Shown here: positions 27,920-37,000 of the stretch, piece by piece
How the letters are laid out: each line of letters opens with the position of its first letter
Position numbering within the stretch: the stretch's first letter is position 1
Source of the DNA: Neorhodopirellula lusitana
GTDB lineage: Bacteria; Planctomycetota; Planctomycetia; Pirellulales; Pirellulaceae
Assembly: GCF_900182915.1 (NCBI RefSeq)
Contig: NZ_FXUG01000016.1
Coordinates: 118,862 to 182,861, forward strand
Direction of reading: 5' to 3'
Length of the DNA: 64,000 bases
The notes under the pieces: generated by a model
The model's input: the letters and a program-made list of their open reading frames with translations, nothing else
What the model was told of the DNA's origin: nothing
Database searches by the model: none
Program-made: the position numbers and the translations under genes

Positions 27920-30900
27920 TCAGGACTTCCAGATCAATCGGCGGGCGTCCAGGACGAGGCTGAATAGCAATGGGATCACGAGCAGCGTGAACACGGTTGA
28001 GAAAAGCAAGCCGCCGACGACGATGGAGCCCAGGCCGCGATAGAGTTCGCTGCCCGATCCCGGTGCGATGACCAGCGGCAGCATTCCGAACACGCTGGTG
28101 CAGGTGGTCATGAAGATCGGACGCATGCGGGTGCGGACGGATTCGCGAATTGCCTCACGCGGTGGCATGGGTTCGGCGTCGCCTTCGCCGTCGTGGTGCC
28201 GACCGTGCATGTTGTTGAGGGCTTGGTGCACAATCAGAATCGCGTTGTTCACCACCACGCCAACCAGAATGACAAACCCCAGCATGGTTAAGACATCGAG
28301 TTGTTGAGTGGGATCGTTTTGGCGAATGAACCATAAGCCGATGAAGCCACCCACGGTCGCCAATGGCACAGTGAACATGATGACCAGCGGGTACAAGAAG
28401 TTTTCAAACAACGCGGTCATCAACAGGTAGGTGATCACCATCGCCAAAAAGAAGCGACTTAACGCGACACTGCCGATCGAATCCCAATTCCAACCTGTCC
28501 AGCGTCCCATCAGCGATGCACGGACTTCGGATAGGCGGTCGGCGTTGCCCGATAGTGAAACGAAGATGTCGTTGCCCAGGTGACCTGCGGCGCGGGCTTC
28601 GTCGACGATCTCCAGAATGGTCGCTTGGGCTTCTTCCAAGGCGATGTTTTCCGGTGGTGTGACTGACAGCGCGATCGCCCGTTGTTGTTCGACTCGGCGG
28701 ATCTCTTGGGACGCTTCGGTAGGAACGAATTCAGCGATCTGGCCCAGCGGCACTATTGCGACTTCTCCGTTGGCTTCGCGAACCGAGATCGGTAGGTCAG
28801 GAACATCGTCGGGTGAAATTTCGATTGCTGGATCGCGGATCAACAATAAGTCAATGTTGTCACCTTGGAAATCGAAGTCGCCGACAAACGATCCATCGAT
28901 CATCGCTCGAGCCGACATGGCCAGTTCGCTCACGCTAATGTTCAACCGTTTGGCGACCTCTTGTTTGATTTGCAATTGCCGTTCCGGTCCGGCCTCGTTG
29001 TAATTGCTGGGTGATGCACGCACGGAGAACTTTGAAAACGCGATCTTCAGTTCTCTTTCTAAGTGAGAGCACGCCGATTTCAAACGCACTAGATCGTTAC
29101 CGCTGATTTCAATGTCGACCGCGTTGGAACTGCCCGCTCCGCGTCCAAAGATTGACTTTTGCGACGTCACGCCTTTGCTGGCCGGAATCACGTCGAAGGC
29201 TTTGTTGAAGACCGCTGCGATCGGTTCCACGTTGTCAGGGTCGTCACTGATTCCGACGATGAACACGCTTCCGCGGGCGACCACGAAGAAAAACTCTTTC
29301 AGGGCCGGGATGGTGAAGAATTCTTTGCCGGAACGTTGGTCCGTGATCGGCCCCTCGACGGATGCCTCTTCCGAATTGGCGGCACTCCAAAACGGTTTTA
29401 ACGCTTGTTCGATCCGCTGGCCGACGTAGTAGTTTTCCATCACGGAGTAACCGGCCGGTGTCGACATTCGGCAAAACGTGAAGTTTTTGTTGCCGTTGGG
29501 CAGGTAACTCGCCGGCGGCATCAAGATCATGCTGATCACGACCGAGGCCAAGATAGTGAGCGTGATCACGACAATCCGTAGCCATGCACTGGCGATGCTG
29601 CGGTAGGTCAGCAAATGAATTAGCGAAGACCATCCGTTGCCCAACCACTGAAAAATATTGGCAAGGCCGAACAGATCCGAGGCTGACCGAGCGACCGGAT
29701 TGGTTGCAGTGGATGAACGCAGGAACAACGATGCGGCGGCAGGAATGACCGTGATCGACACGACGAACGACAGCCCGACGGCGGCACAAATGGCCAGGAT
29801 CAAATCATAGAACAACTGGCCGGCTTCGTCTTGGATCGTTAGCACGGGCGCGAACACGGCGAGTGTCGTTAGGGTCGATGCCAAAATCGCTCCCCATACT
29901 TCCTTGGTGCCTTCGTAGGCCGCTTGGCTGGGGCTGGAGCCCATTTTCAGGTGACGGTCAATGTTCTCCAAAACCACGATTGCATTGTCGACCACCATCC
30001 CGACGGCGAAACTGAGCCCGGCGAGCGAGATCACGTTTAGGTTTCGATCGGCGAACCACATGATCACGAACGTGCCGATGACGGAGATCGGGATCGATAC
30101 CGCGACGATCAACGTGGACCGCACACTACGCAGGAACAGCAGCAATACCAGCACGGCCAACCCGCCGCCGATCATCAGGTTTTCTTTGACCAGATTGATC
30201 GCACTGTAGATGTAGTGCGAATCATCAAACGCCATCCGCAAACGCAAACCGTAGCGGTCGTTTTTGAAGCTTCGCAGCACGCCGCCGGGGGCGTTCATCT
30301 GGTCGACGACGACTTTGACCTGCTCGATTATGTCGAGCACGTTGCTGCCGGTTTTGCGTTTGACGAAAATCGTCATCGACGTTTGACCTTTGCACTGGTC
30401 AAAGTGAGTCGTCTTTTCCAGGGCGAGTTCGACATCGGCAATGTCAGCGACACGCACGGGGCTGCCCATGTCGTCGTATTTGATGATCGTGTTGCGGAGG
30501 GGTTCCAAGGAATCGTATTGGCCGAGGACTCGGAACCGGACGTCTTGGCGATTGTTCGCCATGTCACCGGCCGATGCGTTGACGTTGTCCAAACGTAGGG
30601 CTGCGTTCAACTCCGAAATGGTGATCCCGCGCCGGGCCAGCGTGGTCGGATTAAAGCGAATTTGAACTTGGTGTTCGCGGCCGCCTTTCAAGTCAATCTC
30701 GGCGACGCCTTCGATTCGTTCCAGACTGGGTTTCAGAAACCGGTCGGCATAATCGTAGAACGTCGCGACTTCAAAGTCAGGGTCTTCGGCTTGCAGTAAC
30801 AGGTAGGCGATCGCGTCGTCGCCGGCGGTGTCGGCAACATCGATGATAGGACGGTCGACGTCTTCGGGATACTCGGGAACCTCGTCGATTTTGTTGGAGA

Positions 30901-31222
30901 CTTCTTGCAGGATTCGTTCGGGCGACGAACCGACGTTGAACTCGAGCGTCGTCATGGCGGTTCCCAGGCTAGCGACGGACGTCATCTTCCATAAGCCTTG
31001 GACTGATTTGAGTTTCTCTTCTTGTTCGATAATGATCGACTTTTCAATTTCCTCGGGGCTGCGTCCTGACCATGTGGTCCGGATCGTGATGACAGGACGG
31101 TCGACGTCAGGCGTCAGTTGCACCGGAATTTGAGCGAACGCGATGATGCCAAATAGCAAAACCAAGATCACGCCGACGGCGGCTTTGACTGGGTTTTCGA
31201 TGGCGAACTTGATGGGGTCCAT
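27920..31222 (-). CDS. RND-family efflux permease (HAE1-like)
   Basis: A 1,100-aa inner-membrane pump with two repeats of six helices and two large periplasmic loops. It starts with MDPIKFAIENPVKAAVGVIL at the ATG at 31222; a TTG at 31231 would add three residues. In helix 4 it reads VVDNAIVVLENIDRH, so only one of the two AcrB-type proton-relay Asp residues is present. In helix 10 the AcrB Lys is replaced (VVVNNAILIVHQA). This is a common variant in the divergent HAE1 branch. The substrate cannot be told from sequence. The adaptor gene lies 68 bp upstream on the same strand, forming a two-gene operon without an outer-membrane channel. Confidence 0.93.
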   Translation of the reverse strand: MDPIKFAIENPVKAAVGVILVLLFGIIAFAQIPVQLTPDVDRPVITIRTTWSGRSPEEIEKSIIIEQEEKLKSVQGLWKMTSVASLGTAMTTLEFNVGSSPERILQEVSNKIDEVPEYPEDVDRPIIDVADTAGDDAIAYLLLQAEDPDFEVATFYDYADRFLKPSLERIEGVAEIDLKGGREHQVQIRFNPTTLARRGITISELNAALRLDNVNASAGDMANNRQDVRFRVLGQYDSLEPLRNTIIKYDDMGSPVRVADIADVELALEKTTHFDQCKGQTSMTIFVKRKTGSNVLDIIEQVKVVVDQMNAPGGVLRSFKNDRYGLRLRMAFDDSHYIYSAINLVKENLMIGGGLAVLVLLLFLRSVRSTLIVAVSIPISVIGTFVIMWFADRNLNVISLAGLSFAVGMVVDNAIVVLENIDRHLKMGSSPSQAAYEGTKEVWGAILASTLTTLAVFAPVLTIQDEAGQLFYDLILAICAAVGLSFVVSITVIPAAASLFLRSSTATNPVARSASDLFGLANIFQWLGNGWSSLIHLLTYRSIASAWLRIVVITLTILASVVISMILMPPASYLPNGNKNFTFCRMSTPAGYSVMENYYVGQRIEQALKPFWSAANSEEASVEGPITDQRSGKEFFTIPALKEFFFVVARGSVFIVGISDDPDNVEPIAAVFNKAFDVIPASKGVTSQKSIFGRGAGSSNAVDIEISGNDLVRLKSACSHLERELKIAFSKFSVRASPSNYNEAGPERQLQIKQEVAKRLNISVSELAMSARAMIDGSFVGDFDFQGDNIDLLLIRDPAIEISPDDVPDLPISVREANGEVAIVPLGQIAEFVPTEASQEIRRVEQQRAIALSVTPPENIALEEAQATILEIVDEARAAGHLGNDIFVSLSGNADRLSEVRASLMGRWTGWNWDSIGSVALSRFFLAMVITYLLMTALFENFLYPLVIMFTVPLATVGGFIGLWFIRQNDPTQQLDVLTMLGFVILVGVVVNNAILIVHQALNNMHGRHHDGEGDAEPMPPREAIRESVRTRMRPIFMTTCTSVFGMLPLVIAPGSGSELYRGLGSIVVGGLLFSTVFTLLVIPLLFSLVLDARRLIWKS

Positions 31223-31290
31223 GATTGGCAATGTGTCTTGATGTCGTCTAGAAAGTGTTTCGTCCGCCGCGTGTGTTCGTGATTGTTGGG

Positions 31291-32607
31291 CTACTGATCA
31301 CGGTCGCTCTTTTGTTGGCCGGTTCGGTAAGTTCCGGGGACAGCGGCGAGTTCGGATGTGTCAAGATCCACTTTGACGCGCGAACCCGGGACGAGTCGTT
31401 CCAGGCCTTCCGTCACGACTTGCACGCCCGGTTCCAGTCGCGGGCGATCGACTTTTCGAACAGCGGCGATCGCGTAGGAATCGCGAGTGTGCGAAACCAC
31501 GCGAACCGGGATTGGATGGGCTGTCCAGTTTGGTGCCGCGATTGGTTTTGCGTTTGATGCGGCGACCGCATCGGCCGGGGCGGCGTCTTTTTGCTGCAGA
31601 ATCCAGATGGTGGATTCGTCTGGCTTTCGCAGTACCGCGTCGCGAGGCACCAGCAATTCGGTGGACTCCCGTTTGATGGGGACAAACGCGCTGACACCCA
31701 TGCCGGGCAAGAGAGTGCCGTCTTGGTCGTCCATCGCAATTCGAACAGGAAACGTTCGACTGCCCACAGAGCCTTGAGAGTTGATCGATGCGACTTCGCC
31801 TTTCAATTCGATGCCCAGGCTGTCGATCAACAAGTCCAGCGAGTCGCCCACGCGGACGAGGGCCAGCGATTCTTCGGGCACCATAATGCGGGCATCGATC
31901 CGCCCGTTAGAAACGATCTCAACAATCGGACTGCCAATGGTCAGGTACTCACCGACCTCGGCAAGCTTGGCGACAACGCTGCCATTAAACGGCGCGAAGA
32001 TGTCTAGCCGCGAGTCGCGTTCATGGGCTTCGCGAAGCATCACTTTGTGCTGTTCCAGGGCCGCTTCGAGCCCTTCAATGAGCGATCGTTTTTGCTCGGC
32101 TTCGCTAAGTGAAACCGCGTTGTGTTTAAGCATGTCTTCGTAGCGACGCAAATCGGTTCGCTCGAATTCCAACGTCGCCTTTTGTTCGGCGATCTGGGTG
32201 GCGATTTTGTCTTCTTCCAGCTTGGTCCACGTGTCGTCCACGCGAGCAAGGCGGGTTTTGCCGGCGATCACGTTGCTGCCTTCATCGACAGGTAGCTCGA
32301 CGATCTTGCCGGCGACTTCCGTTGCGATGGTGGCACGGCGAACGGCGATGAGGTCGCCGACCAACGTGCGGACCGGAGTGATCGTCTCTCGATGGATCGA
32401 ACCGACGCGAACGAGTTGTGCTTGCGGGCCGCCACGCTTGGCGGCGGGGGCAGCTGTCGTTTCTTGGGAAGCGACGGGGGGTGACAATTGCCGGCCGACC
32501 CAGTAACTGGCAAGTCCGCCCAATAGAAACGTTGTCGTGGACACGGATAGGACCGTGATCAAAAACTTTTGCGACATCGATTCATTCGTTTTGGGTTTTT
32601 GTAGCAT
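31291..32607 (-). CDS. RND efflux periplasmic adaptor (HlyD/AcrA family)
   Basis: A 438-aa membrane-fusion protein. An N-terminal anchor (LITVLSVSTTTFLLGGLASYW) is followed by the split lipoyl/barrel-sandwich halves (ATIATEVAGKIVELPVDEGSNV and RLDIFAPFNGSVVAKLAEVGEYL), flanking a coiled-coil hairpin (about 145-200, DKIATQIAEQKATLEFERTDL...). A beta-barrel domain comes next (RIMVPEESLALVRVGDSLDL) and then the membrane-proximal domain (RESTELLVPRDAVLRKPDES). It links the downstream RND pump to an outer-membrane channel. Starts at 32607 and 32577 are both possible; neither has a good ribosome site. Confidence 0.92.
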   Translation of the reverse strand: MLQKPKTNESMSQKFLITVLSVSTTTFLLGGLASYWVGRQLSPPVASQETTAAPAAKRGGPQAQLVRVGSIHRETITPVRTLVGDLIAVRRATIATEVAGKIVELPVDEGSNVIAGKTRLARVDDTWTKLEEDKIATQIAEQKATLEFERTDLRRYEDMLKHNAVSLSEAEQKRSLIEGLEAALEQHKVMLREAHERDSRLDIFAPFNGSVVAKLAEVGEYLTIGSPIVEIVSNGRIDARIMVPEESLALVRVGDSLDLLIDSLGIELKGEVASINSQGSVGSRTFPVRIAMDDQDGTLLPGMGVSAFVPIKRESTELLVPRDAVLRKPDESTIWILQQKDAAPADAVAASNAKPIAAPNWTAHPIPVRVVSHTRDSYAIAAVRKVDRPRLEPGVQVVTEGLERLVPGSRVKVDLDTSELAAVPGTYRTGQQKSDRDQ

Positions 32608-33327
32608 GCGATTCGTTCGTTGATGCGGTGCGAGATGCTAGGTCGTTGCCAGTCGGTCGGATTGACCGAGGCACCAACAGGATATTTCGCGTTGATCATG
32701 ATGCCTGACAATCTCAACATTGTTGGACGTGTACCAATCCATCAGGCTTTCATAGCCGATGCATTGAGTCAGGCTGGAGGCGGGGCCAAACGGGTTGGCG
32801 GCGTGTGGAGGGCAGTCGATTGCGGGTGGGGCACAAGGCAGTGCGACATAGATTAATGCGAAAACGGTTCGCGAGGCAGGCCAAGTTTTTTGGCGGTGCC
32901 GGGAAAGCTTACGCAGTTAGTCGATCCGAAGGGGCGACGCCTTGTGGGCCCAATTTTGGTTGGTGCAGCAGTGAATTGCAATGCACCGTTTGTTTTCCGC
33001 ACGGGAGAACTGGAAGCGTTGATCCTTCAATGCCGCGTGATCCGGCCATGATCAACGTGAAGGATTTCGTAGTGGATCTTGTTAAAGATCCGTCGAAATG
33101 GAGGGATCTATAACAAGATCCACTACGGGGAAATGGGTTGAAACCCATTGGCTACCTTGGCGGCTTGAAGAGCTTAGTGCGTGGGGTTGACCTGGGGGAT
33201 GCGTCTCAGGTTTCCTTCTATCGCTGCTTCGCCGCTACTGACTTTGGAAATATGTAGAGCAATGGGCCGGGGATGTGTCCGGCCTTTTCATGCATGCACG
33301 TCCGAGGGGACTTGTCTCGCGAGCCTA
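32608..33327. other. 720-bp region without a supported gene
   Basis: No frame reads as protein on either strand. Its only clear structure is the long inverted repeat at 33069-33126, listed separately. Confidence 0.5.
33069..33126. repeat. 58-nt near-perfect hairpin element
   Basis: Arms gtagtggatcttgtta (33069-33084) and taacaagatccactac (33111-33126) are a perfect 16-bp inverted repeat; agatcc and ggatct extend the stem inwards around a gtcgaaatggag loop. It lies far from both flanking genes, which suggests a REP-type or miniature mobile element rather than a simple terminator. Confidence 0.8.
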
Positions 33328-34134
33328 CTACTGTGGCAGGACTTCGAGGGTTGCGGCGTAACCCATGCGGCGGCTGGTGGCGTTGGGGATTGAGGTTTGC
33401 TTGTCCGTGCTGCTGGTGTCCAGCCAGTACATTCCTGGTTCGGTGAAGGTGTATTCGAACTCGCCGTTGGCGTTGGTTGTCAACGTGGTTTCGTCCAGCG
33501 AGTTTCGATAACGTGTTTCGCCACGCACCAATTCAATTTCCAGGCTGGGTGCGGGTTCGCCGTTGACCAGCATGCGGAACGTCGCTTTCTCGCCGGCGTA
33601 AAGGTCGTTGGGGTGAGTGACTGGAACCAGTTCGATTCCTTTGCCAGTGACTTTCAAAGAGTCGGTGGTGGGAGCACCATTGGTGACAAAGGTCTCCACC
33701 CGGCCGATGCTCTCGGTGATGTTCACGTTGGTTGCGCTGGATGGGATGTCAGCCTTCAGGGATTCAGCGGTTCCGCGCATCCGGCGACGTTGACCGTCCT
33801 CTTCCCAGCTCGCGAAGACGCCTTCGTTGATGATCGCAACGCGGTAGGTTCCTTGTTGAGTCAGTGGCAAATCAAAGACGCTGCGGTACTTACCGGTTGC
33901 TTGGTTTTCACCTTCCACGCTGGTGCCGTCGGGAGCGGTGATGGTCAAGCCGTTCAGACGAAGTGGGACGTGGTTGAAGTAGAACAAGTCATTCGACACG
34001 GCGGCGTCGAAGGTGACCCAAGGCTCGCTACCGGACAAAACGGTTTGCGATGGACGCACCCAAAGTTTGTGAGCGTGAGTGGTGGATGGGATCAGCAAAG
34101 CGACTAGCAATGCAGGAATTAGCAAACGTGACAT
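33328..34134 (-). CDS. DUF4198 exported protein
   Basis: A 268-aa protein with a signal peptide (SRLLIPALLVALLIPSTTHA, cleavage before HKLW). The mature protein opens with AHKLWVRPSQTVLSGSEPWVTFDAAVSNDLFYF, the usual DUF4198 start, and continues as beta-sandwich domains ending with a NGEFEYTFTEPGMYWLDTSS repeat. DUF4198 proteins resemble the periplasmic NikM-like parts of metal uptake systems and occur beside DUF2271 and PepSY-TM genes. AAGGAAG precedes the ATG. It is the last gene of the minus-strand set that starts at 36772, although the 246-bp gap before it leaves room for its own promoter. Confidence 0.85.
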   Translation of the reverse strand: MSRLLIPALLVALLIPSTTHAHKLWVRPSQTVLSGSEPWVTFDAAVSNDLFYFNHVPLRLNGLTITAPDGTSVEGENQATGKYRSVFDLPLTQQGTYRVAIINEGVFASWEEDGQRRRMRGTAESLKADIPSSATNVNITESIGRVETFVTNGAPTTDSLKVTGKGIELVPVTHPNDLYAGEKATFRMLVNGEPAPSLEIELVRGETRYRNSLDETTLTTNANGEFEYTFTEPGMYWLDTSSTDKQTSIPNATSRRMGYAATLEVLPQ

Positions 34135-34380
34135 CGTGATCTTCCTTTGGTGAGGTTGGTAGCGAGGGGGTGATCGTCAGCCTGATTATGGCTGGGTGGA
34201 TCGGACGGGGATTGTGTGTGTAGGGCAGGCTCGGAAACGTCTCGAACTAAGTTCCGTAGTCGAGCTCGCCAGAGTTCAGGCCGGGCTCGGTTTTCCTGGA
34301 GCTTGGTTCGCTCGAAGCTTGGCGGCATCGGCTAGGAACTCAGAGCTTCGAGCAAGGACAATGCCTTCGGTTCTTATTGC

Positions 34381-34932
34381 TTAGGGGCGAAGGGTCAGTT
34401 TGACTTCGCCGAGTTCGGATTTTCCGGTATCGGTCACTGAAGTCTTTTCAGTGGGCGGCCATTGCATGGGGATGGTGACCAGTTCGCGGCCACCCACTTC
34501 GCGAGACGCTTCGACCACCAGGTCGTATTGGCCGGGTTGAAGTTGGGATAGCTTGGAATCCTTGGCCGGCAATTTGATCGTGTGTTTTCCGGCGGGGCGG
34601 GTGGCACTGGAGATACCGTCGACCGGCATTTCCAGACTGCGTCCAGTACGACGCCACCATTGACGCAGGTCGGGAAGCCACTTGGTTCCTTCACCCTCGT
34701 CGTTTTCCTTCAGTTGGTACCAAACGGCAAGGTTCGAGACGACTTTGCGGTCCTTGTCTTGAATCCAGATGGCAACGTAAGGACGGTGGTATTCCGAAAC
34801 GTCGAGTCGGGGGATTTGAACAGACAGCTCAAGTTGCGGCGTTTCCGGTGTGTCTTGTGCGTTGCCGATGGACTCCAGCGAGAGGGGGCTGAATGCAATC
34901 GCGACCAGGGCAAGTAGGAGTGTGCGGTTCAT
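34381..34932 (-). CDS. DUF2271 exported protein with a flavinylation-like motif
   Basis: A 183-aa protein with signal peptide LLLALVAIAFSPLSLESIGNA, cleavage near residue 25. The mature part is one DUF2271 domain: RPYVAIWIQDKDRKVVSNLAVWY, then KWLPDLRQWWR, then VDGISSATRPAGKHTIKLP. The last contains D105-G-I-S-S-A-T111, which fits the DxxS/T-G/S-A-T pattern to which ApbE attaches FMN through Thr; FMN attachment at Thr111 is therefore predicted. No apbE gene is in the window. The start at 34932 is set by the signal peptide; the longer open frame to 35073 overlaps the PepSY gene and lacks one. It lies 77 bp downstream of PepSY-TM. Confidence 0.85.
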   Translation of the reverse strand: MNRTLLLALVAIAFSPLSLESIGNAQDTPETPQLELSVQIPRLDVSEYHRPYVAIWIQDKDRKVVSNLAVWYQLKENDEGEGTKWLPDLRQWWRRTGRSLEMPVDGISSATRPAGKHTIKLPAKDSKLSQLQPGQYDLVVEASREVGGRELVTIPMQWPPTEKTSVTDTGKSELGEVKLTLRP

Positions 34933-35009
34933 GTGGAAGATTGGAGGTAAGGAGCGATCAGATCGAGAGATCTTGTAATTGGAATGTTGGTGGGGTCGCG
35001 CTGAAGCGG

Positions 35010-35645
35010 TTAGTGGACAAGCAACAGGATCAACACCCATGGTGCCACCAGCCCGGCGATGACGAGGGGCCAAGTCAGCCAGCGGTTTTTAGAACGTTCA
35101 TAAAGTAGGAACAGTCCGGTGATGCAAAACACGAGGGTGGCGACTGAGAATACGTCCAGGAAAACCATCCAGGCGAAACCTGTGTTGCGTCCTTTGTGCA
35201 GGTCGTTGAGATAGGAGATCCAGCCTCGACTGGTTGATTCGAATTCCACTTCGCCAGATGCGCGGTCGACTGCGATCCAGGCATCGGATCCAGGACCCGG
35301 CATGGAGATGTAGACTTCGTCTTCGGAAACTTCCGCCGGATGACTTTCGGTTGGAATCGCAAATTCATTGCTCAACCAAGTGCTAATTTCCGGCGGCAGT
35401 TCGGTGTCCGATTCGGAGCCGGTTTCGTCTAGTTTTTGCTTCAGGTCCGCTGGCAACTCGGTCAGTCGATTTTGAACCACCGGGACGGTTTTGATTTGGG
35501 ACGCATGATTGAGCGTGATGCCCGTGACCGCAAACAAAATCATCCCGATCAAGCTGATCGCCGAACTCATCCAGTGCGAGTGGATTAAGAAACGCAGCCA
35601 GATGGAACGGCGGCTGCGTTTCTTTTTCGTTGGGGGAGGAGTCAT
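35010..35645 (-). CDS. PepSY-associated transmembrane protein
   Basis: A 211-aa inner-membrane protein. The first helix is in WMSSAISLIGMILFAVTGITL preceded by a basic cytoplasmic start (KKKRSRRSIWLRFLIHSHW). The periplasmic PepSY-like part spans about 50-150 (VYISMPGPGSDAWIAVDRASGEVEFESTSRGWISYLNDLHKG). Two more helices form the C-terminus (FAWMVFLDVFSVATLVFCITGLFLLYE; WPLVIAGLVAPWVLILLL). The LHKGR..G and H-containing helices match PepSY_TM proteins, which are linked to iron-siderophore reduction in several bacteria. It is 20 bp from the DUF1559 gene and upstream of DUF2271, so co-transcription is likely. Confidence 0.88.
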   Translation of the reverse strand: MTPPPTKKKRSRRSIWLRFLIHSHWMSSAISLIGMILFAVTGITLNHASQIKTVPVVQNRLTELPADLKQKLDETGSESDTELPPEISTWLSNEFAIPTESHPAEVSEDEVYISMPGPGSDAWIAVDRASGEVEFESTSRGWISYLNDLHKGRNTGFAWMVFLDVFSVATLVFCITGLFLLYERSKNRWLTWPLVIAGLVAPWVLILLLVH

Positions 35646-35665
35646 GGCAGCTTGGGGAAAGTGGT

Positions 35666-36772
35666 TTAGTCGTTTGAGGACACAGTTTCGACTTCACGTC
35701 CCATCCGAGTCCAGCTGGCGTGCCACACTTCGCGATCAATCGAATCGGTCACATTGCGAACGCTGCCGTCGGCTAAGCAAACCTTCGCGAGGCCAATGTG
35801 ATTGCTGCGAGCGGCGGAGATTTTCGATGAGCCGTAGGTCATGTCTGGTACGGAACTGTTCGGTGTCAGGCGTCCGTTCATGACAGGGCCGTTGGGAACG
35901 CTTCCTCGCAACCAGTAGTGATTTCGATCGCCATTCCAGCCGGTGATGTTAGCCTGGATCGCGTCCAGTCCGCCAGCGTCGGCGGCGTCCGCAAGAGTTT
36001 GGTCCACCGCGGTAACCTTTGCTCGGTATCCCCGAACGTCCATCGCCGGTGTGGCGGTGGCGATATCGATTCCTTGGCCGATGACGGTTTCGGCGAACAC
36101 AATCGTGTTGCTGGTTCCATCAAGAATGTCACGGAAACCAACCTTGGCATCGATCCAGCACAGGCCGTCGGATTCGTACACGGGGTGATACACGTTGTTG
36201 GTGCCACTGCCGTGATTCATGGCGTAGCTGGCACCGGCAATTTGAGTCTCCGCACCGCTGGGCATCGTTAGTCCATGCAGGTCGGCGTTGACATCGCTGG
36301 GGCATTCGTAAGTGGGGACGCGGGTCGCGGCCGCTTCACGTAAGCCTTCGGGTAAGTCGGCGAGTGCCGGGTGTCCCATGTAGATATCGAAGTCGATCAG
36401 TTCTTGCAGACTGCCTTGTTCGATGTACGGAAGAATCTTGGCAAGCGGCGAGAAGTCACTTGGATAACCGCCGGTCCACGAGTAGCCGTTGTTCGGGAAT
36501 TGCTCGCGGTAAGTCGATGCGTAGTTGTGCAGTGACAAACCGATCTGCTTCAGGTTGTTGCTGCACTGCATCGAGCGGGCGGCTTCACGAGCGGCCTGGA
36601 CGGCGGGAAGCAACAAGCCTACTAAGACGCCGATGATGGCGATCACGACCAACAGTTCAACTAGGGTGAACGCAGAACGCTTGGTGCGTTTGCCGGAGAT
36701 CGCGGCGAGGGTAGTTGGATTGTTTTGGCCGATGTGACGGCAAACGAAATGGTGGGCATGCACGGTGGGCAT
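35666..36772 (-). CDS. DUF1559 pseudopilin-like protein at the head of the PepSY/DUF2271 operon
   Basis: A 368-aa DUF1559 protein. The prepilin-like helix is [19 protein letters not shown] at about residues 34-52, preceded by a long 33-residue leader, and is followed by AREAARSMQCSNNLKQIGLSLHNY. The C-terminus has the H-X9-DG signature (HIGLAKVCLADGSVRNVTDSI). It differs clearly from the copies at 17891 and 60544. GGAG stands 7 nt before the ATG. A Fur-box match lies 130 bp upstream, so this gene and the PepSY-TM/DUF2271/DUF4198 genes behind it may be iron-regulated. Its placement suggests it is the planctomycete surface component of that system, which is inferred. Confidence 0.9.
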   Translation of the reverse strand: MPTVHAHHFVCRHIGQNNPTTLAAISGKRTKRSAFTLVELLVVIAIIGVLVGLLLPAVQAAREAARSMQCSNNLKQIGLSLHNYASTYREQFPNNGYSWTGGYPSDFSPLAKILPYIEQGSLQELIDFDIYMGHPALADLPEGLREAAATRVPTYECPSDVNADLHGLTMPSGAETQIAGASYAMNHGSGTNNVYHPVYESDGLCWIDAKVGFRDILDGTSNTIVFAETVIGQGIDIATATPAMDVRGYRAKVTAVDQTLADAADAGGLDAIQANITGWNGDRNHYWLRGSVPNGPVMNGRLTPNSSVPDMTYGSSKISAARSNHIGLAKVCLADGSVRNVTDSIDREVWHASWTRMGREVETVSSND

Positions 36773-36901
36773 GAGTCAGCTCCAGTGAGTACGCAGGAAA
36801 GGGATTCGTCTCGGGAAAGTCGTTTTCCGGGACCAAATCGAGCGTGGCTGGCTAGAGCGAAATTAGAAATCGCGTCGCTTGCTAGGTCGGTTAGGTAGGG
36901 T

Positions 36902-36920
36902 GATATTGAGAATCACTCGC
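36902..36920 (-). promoter_or_regulatory. candidate Fur box
   Basis: GATATTGAGAATCACTCGC agrees at 14 of 19 positions with the classical Fur consensus GATAATGATAATCATTATC. It lies 130 bp upstream of the DUF1559 start at 36772, between that gene and the 3' end of the ABC ATPase gene. Confidence 0.55.
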
Positions 36921-37000
36921 ATCACCATATTTGCCGGAATGATTCGGTTCAAGGGGTGAAACGCCGGTCATGAGCCAAGAAGTTGCTCATTGTGAAGCCG

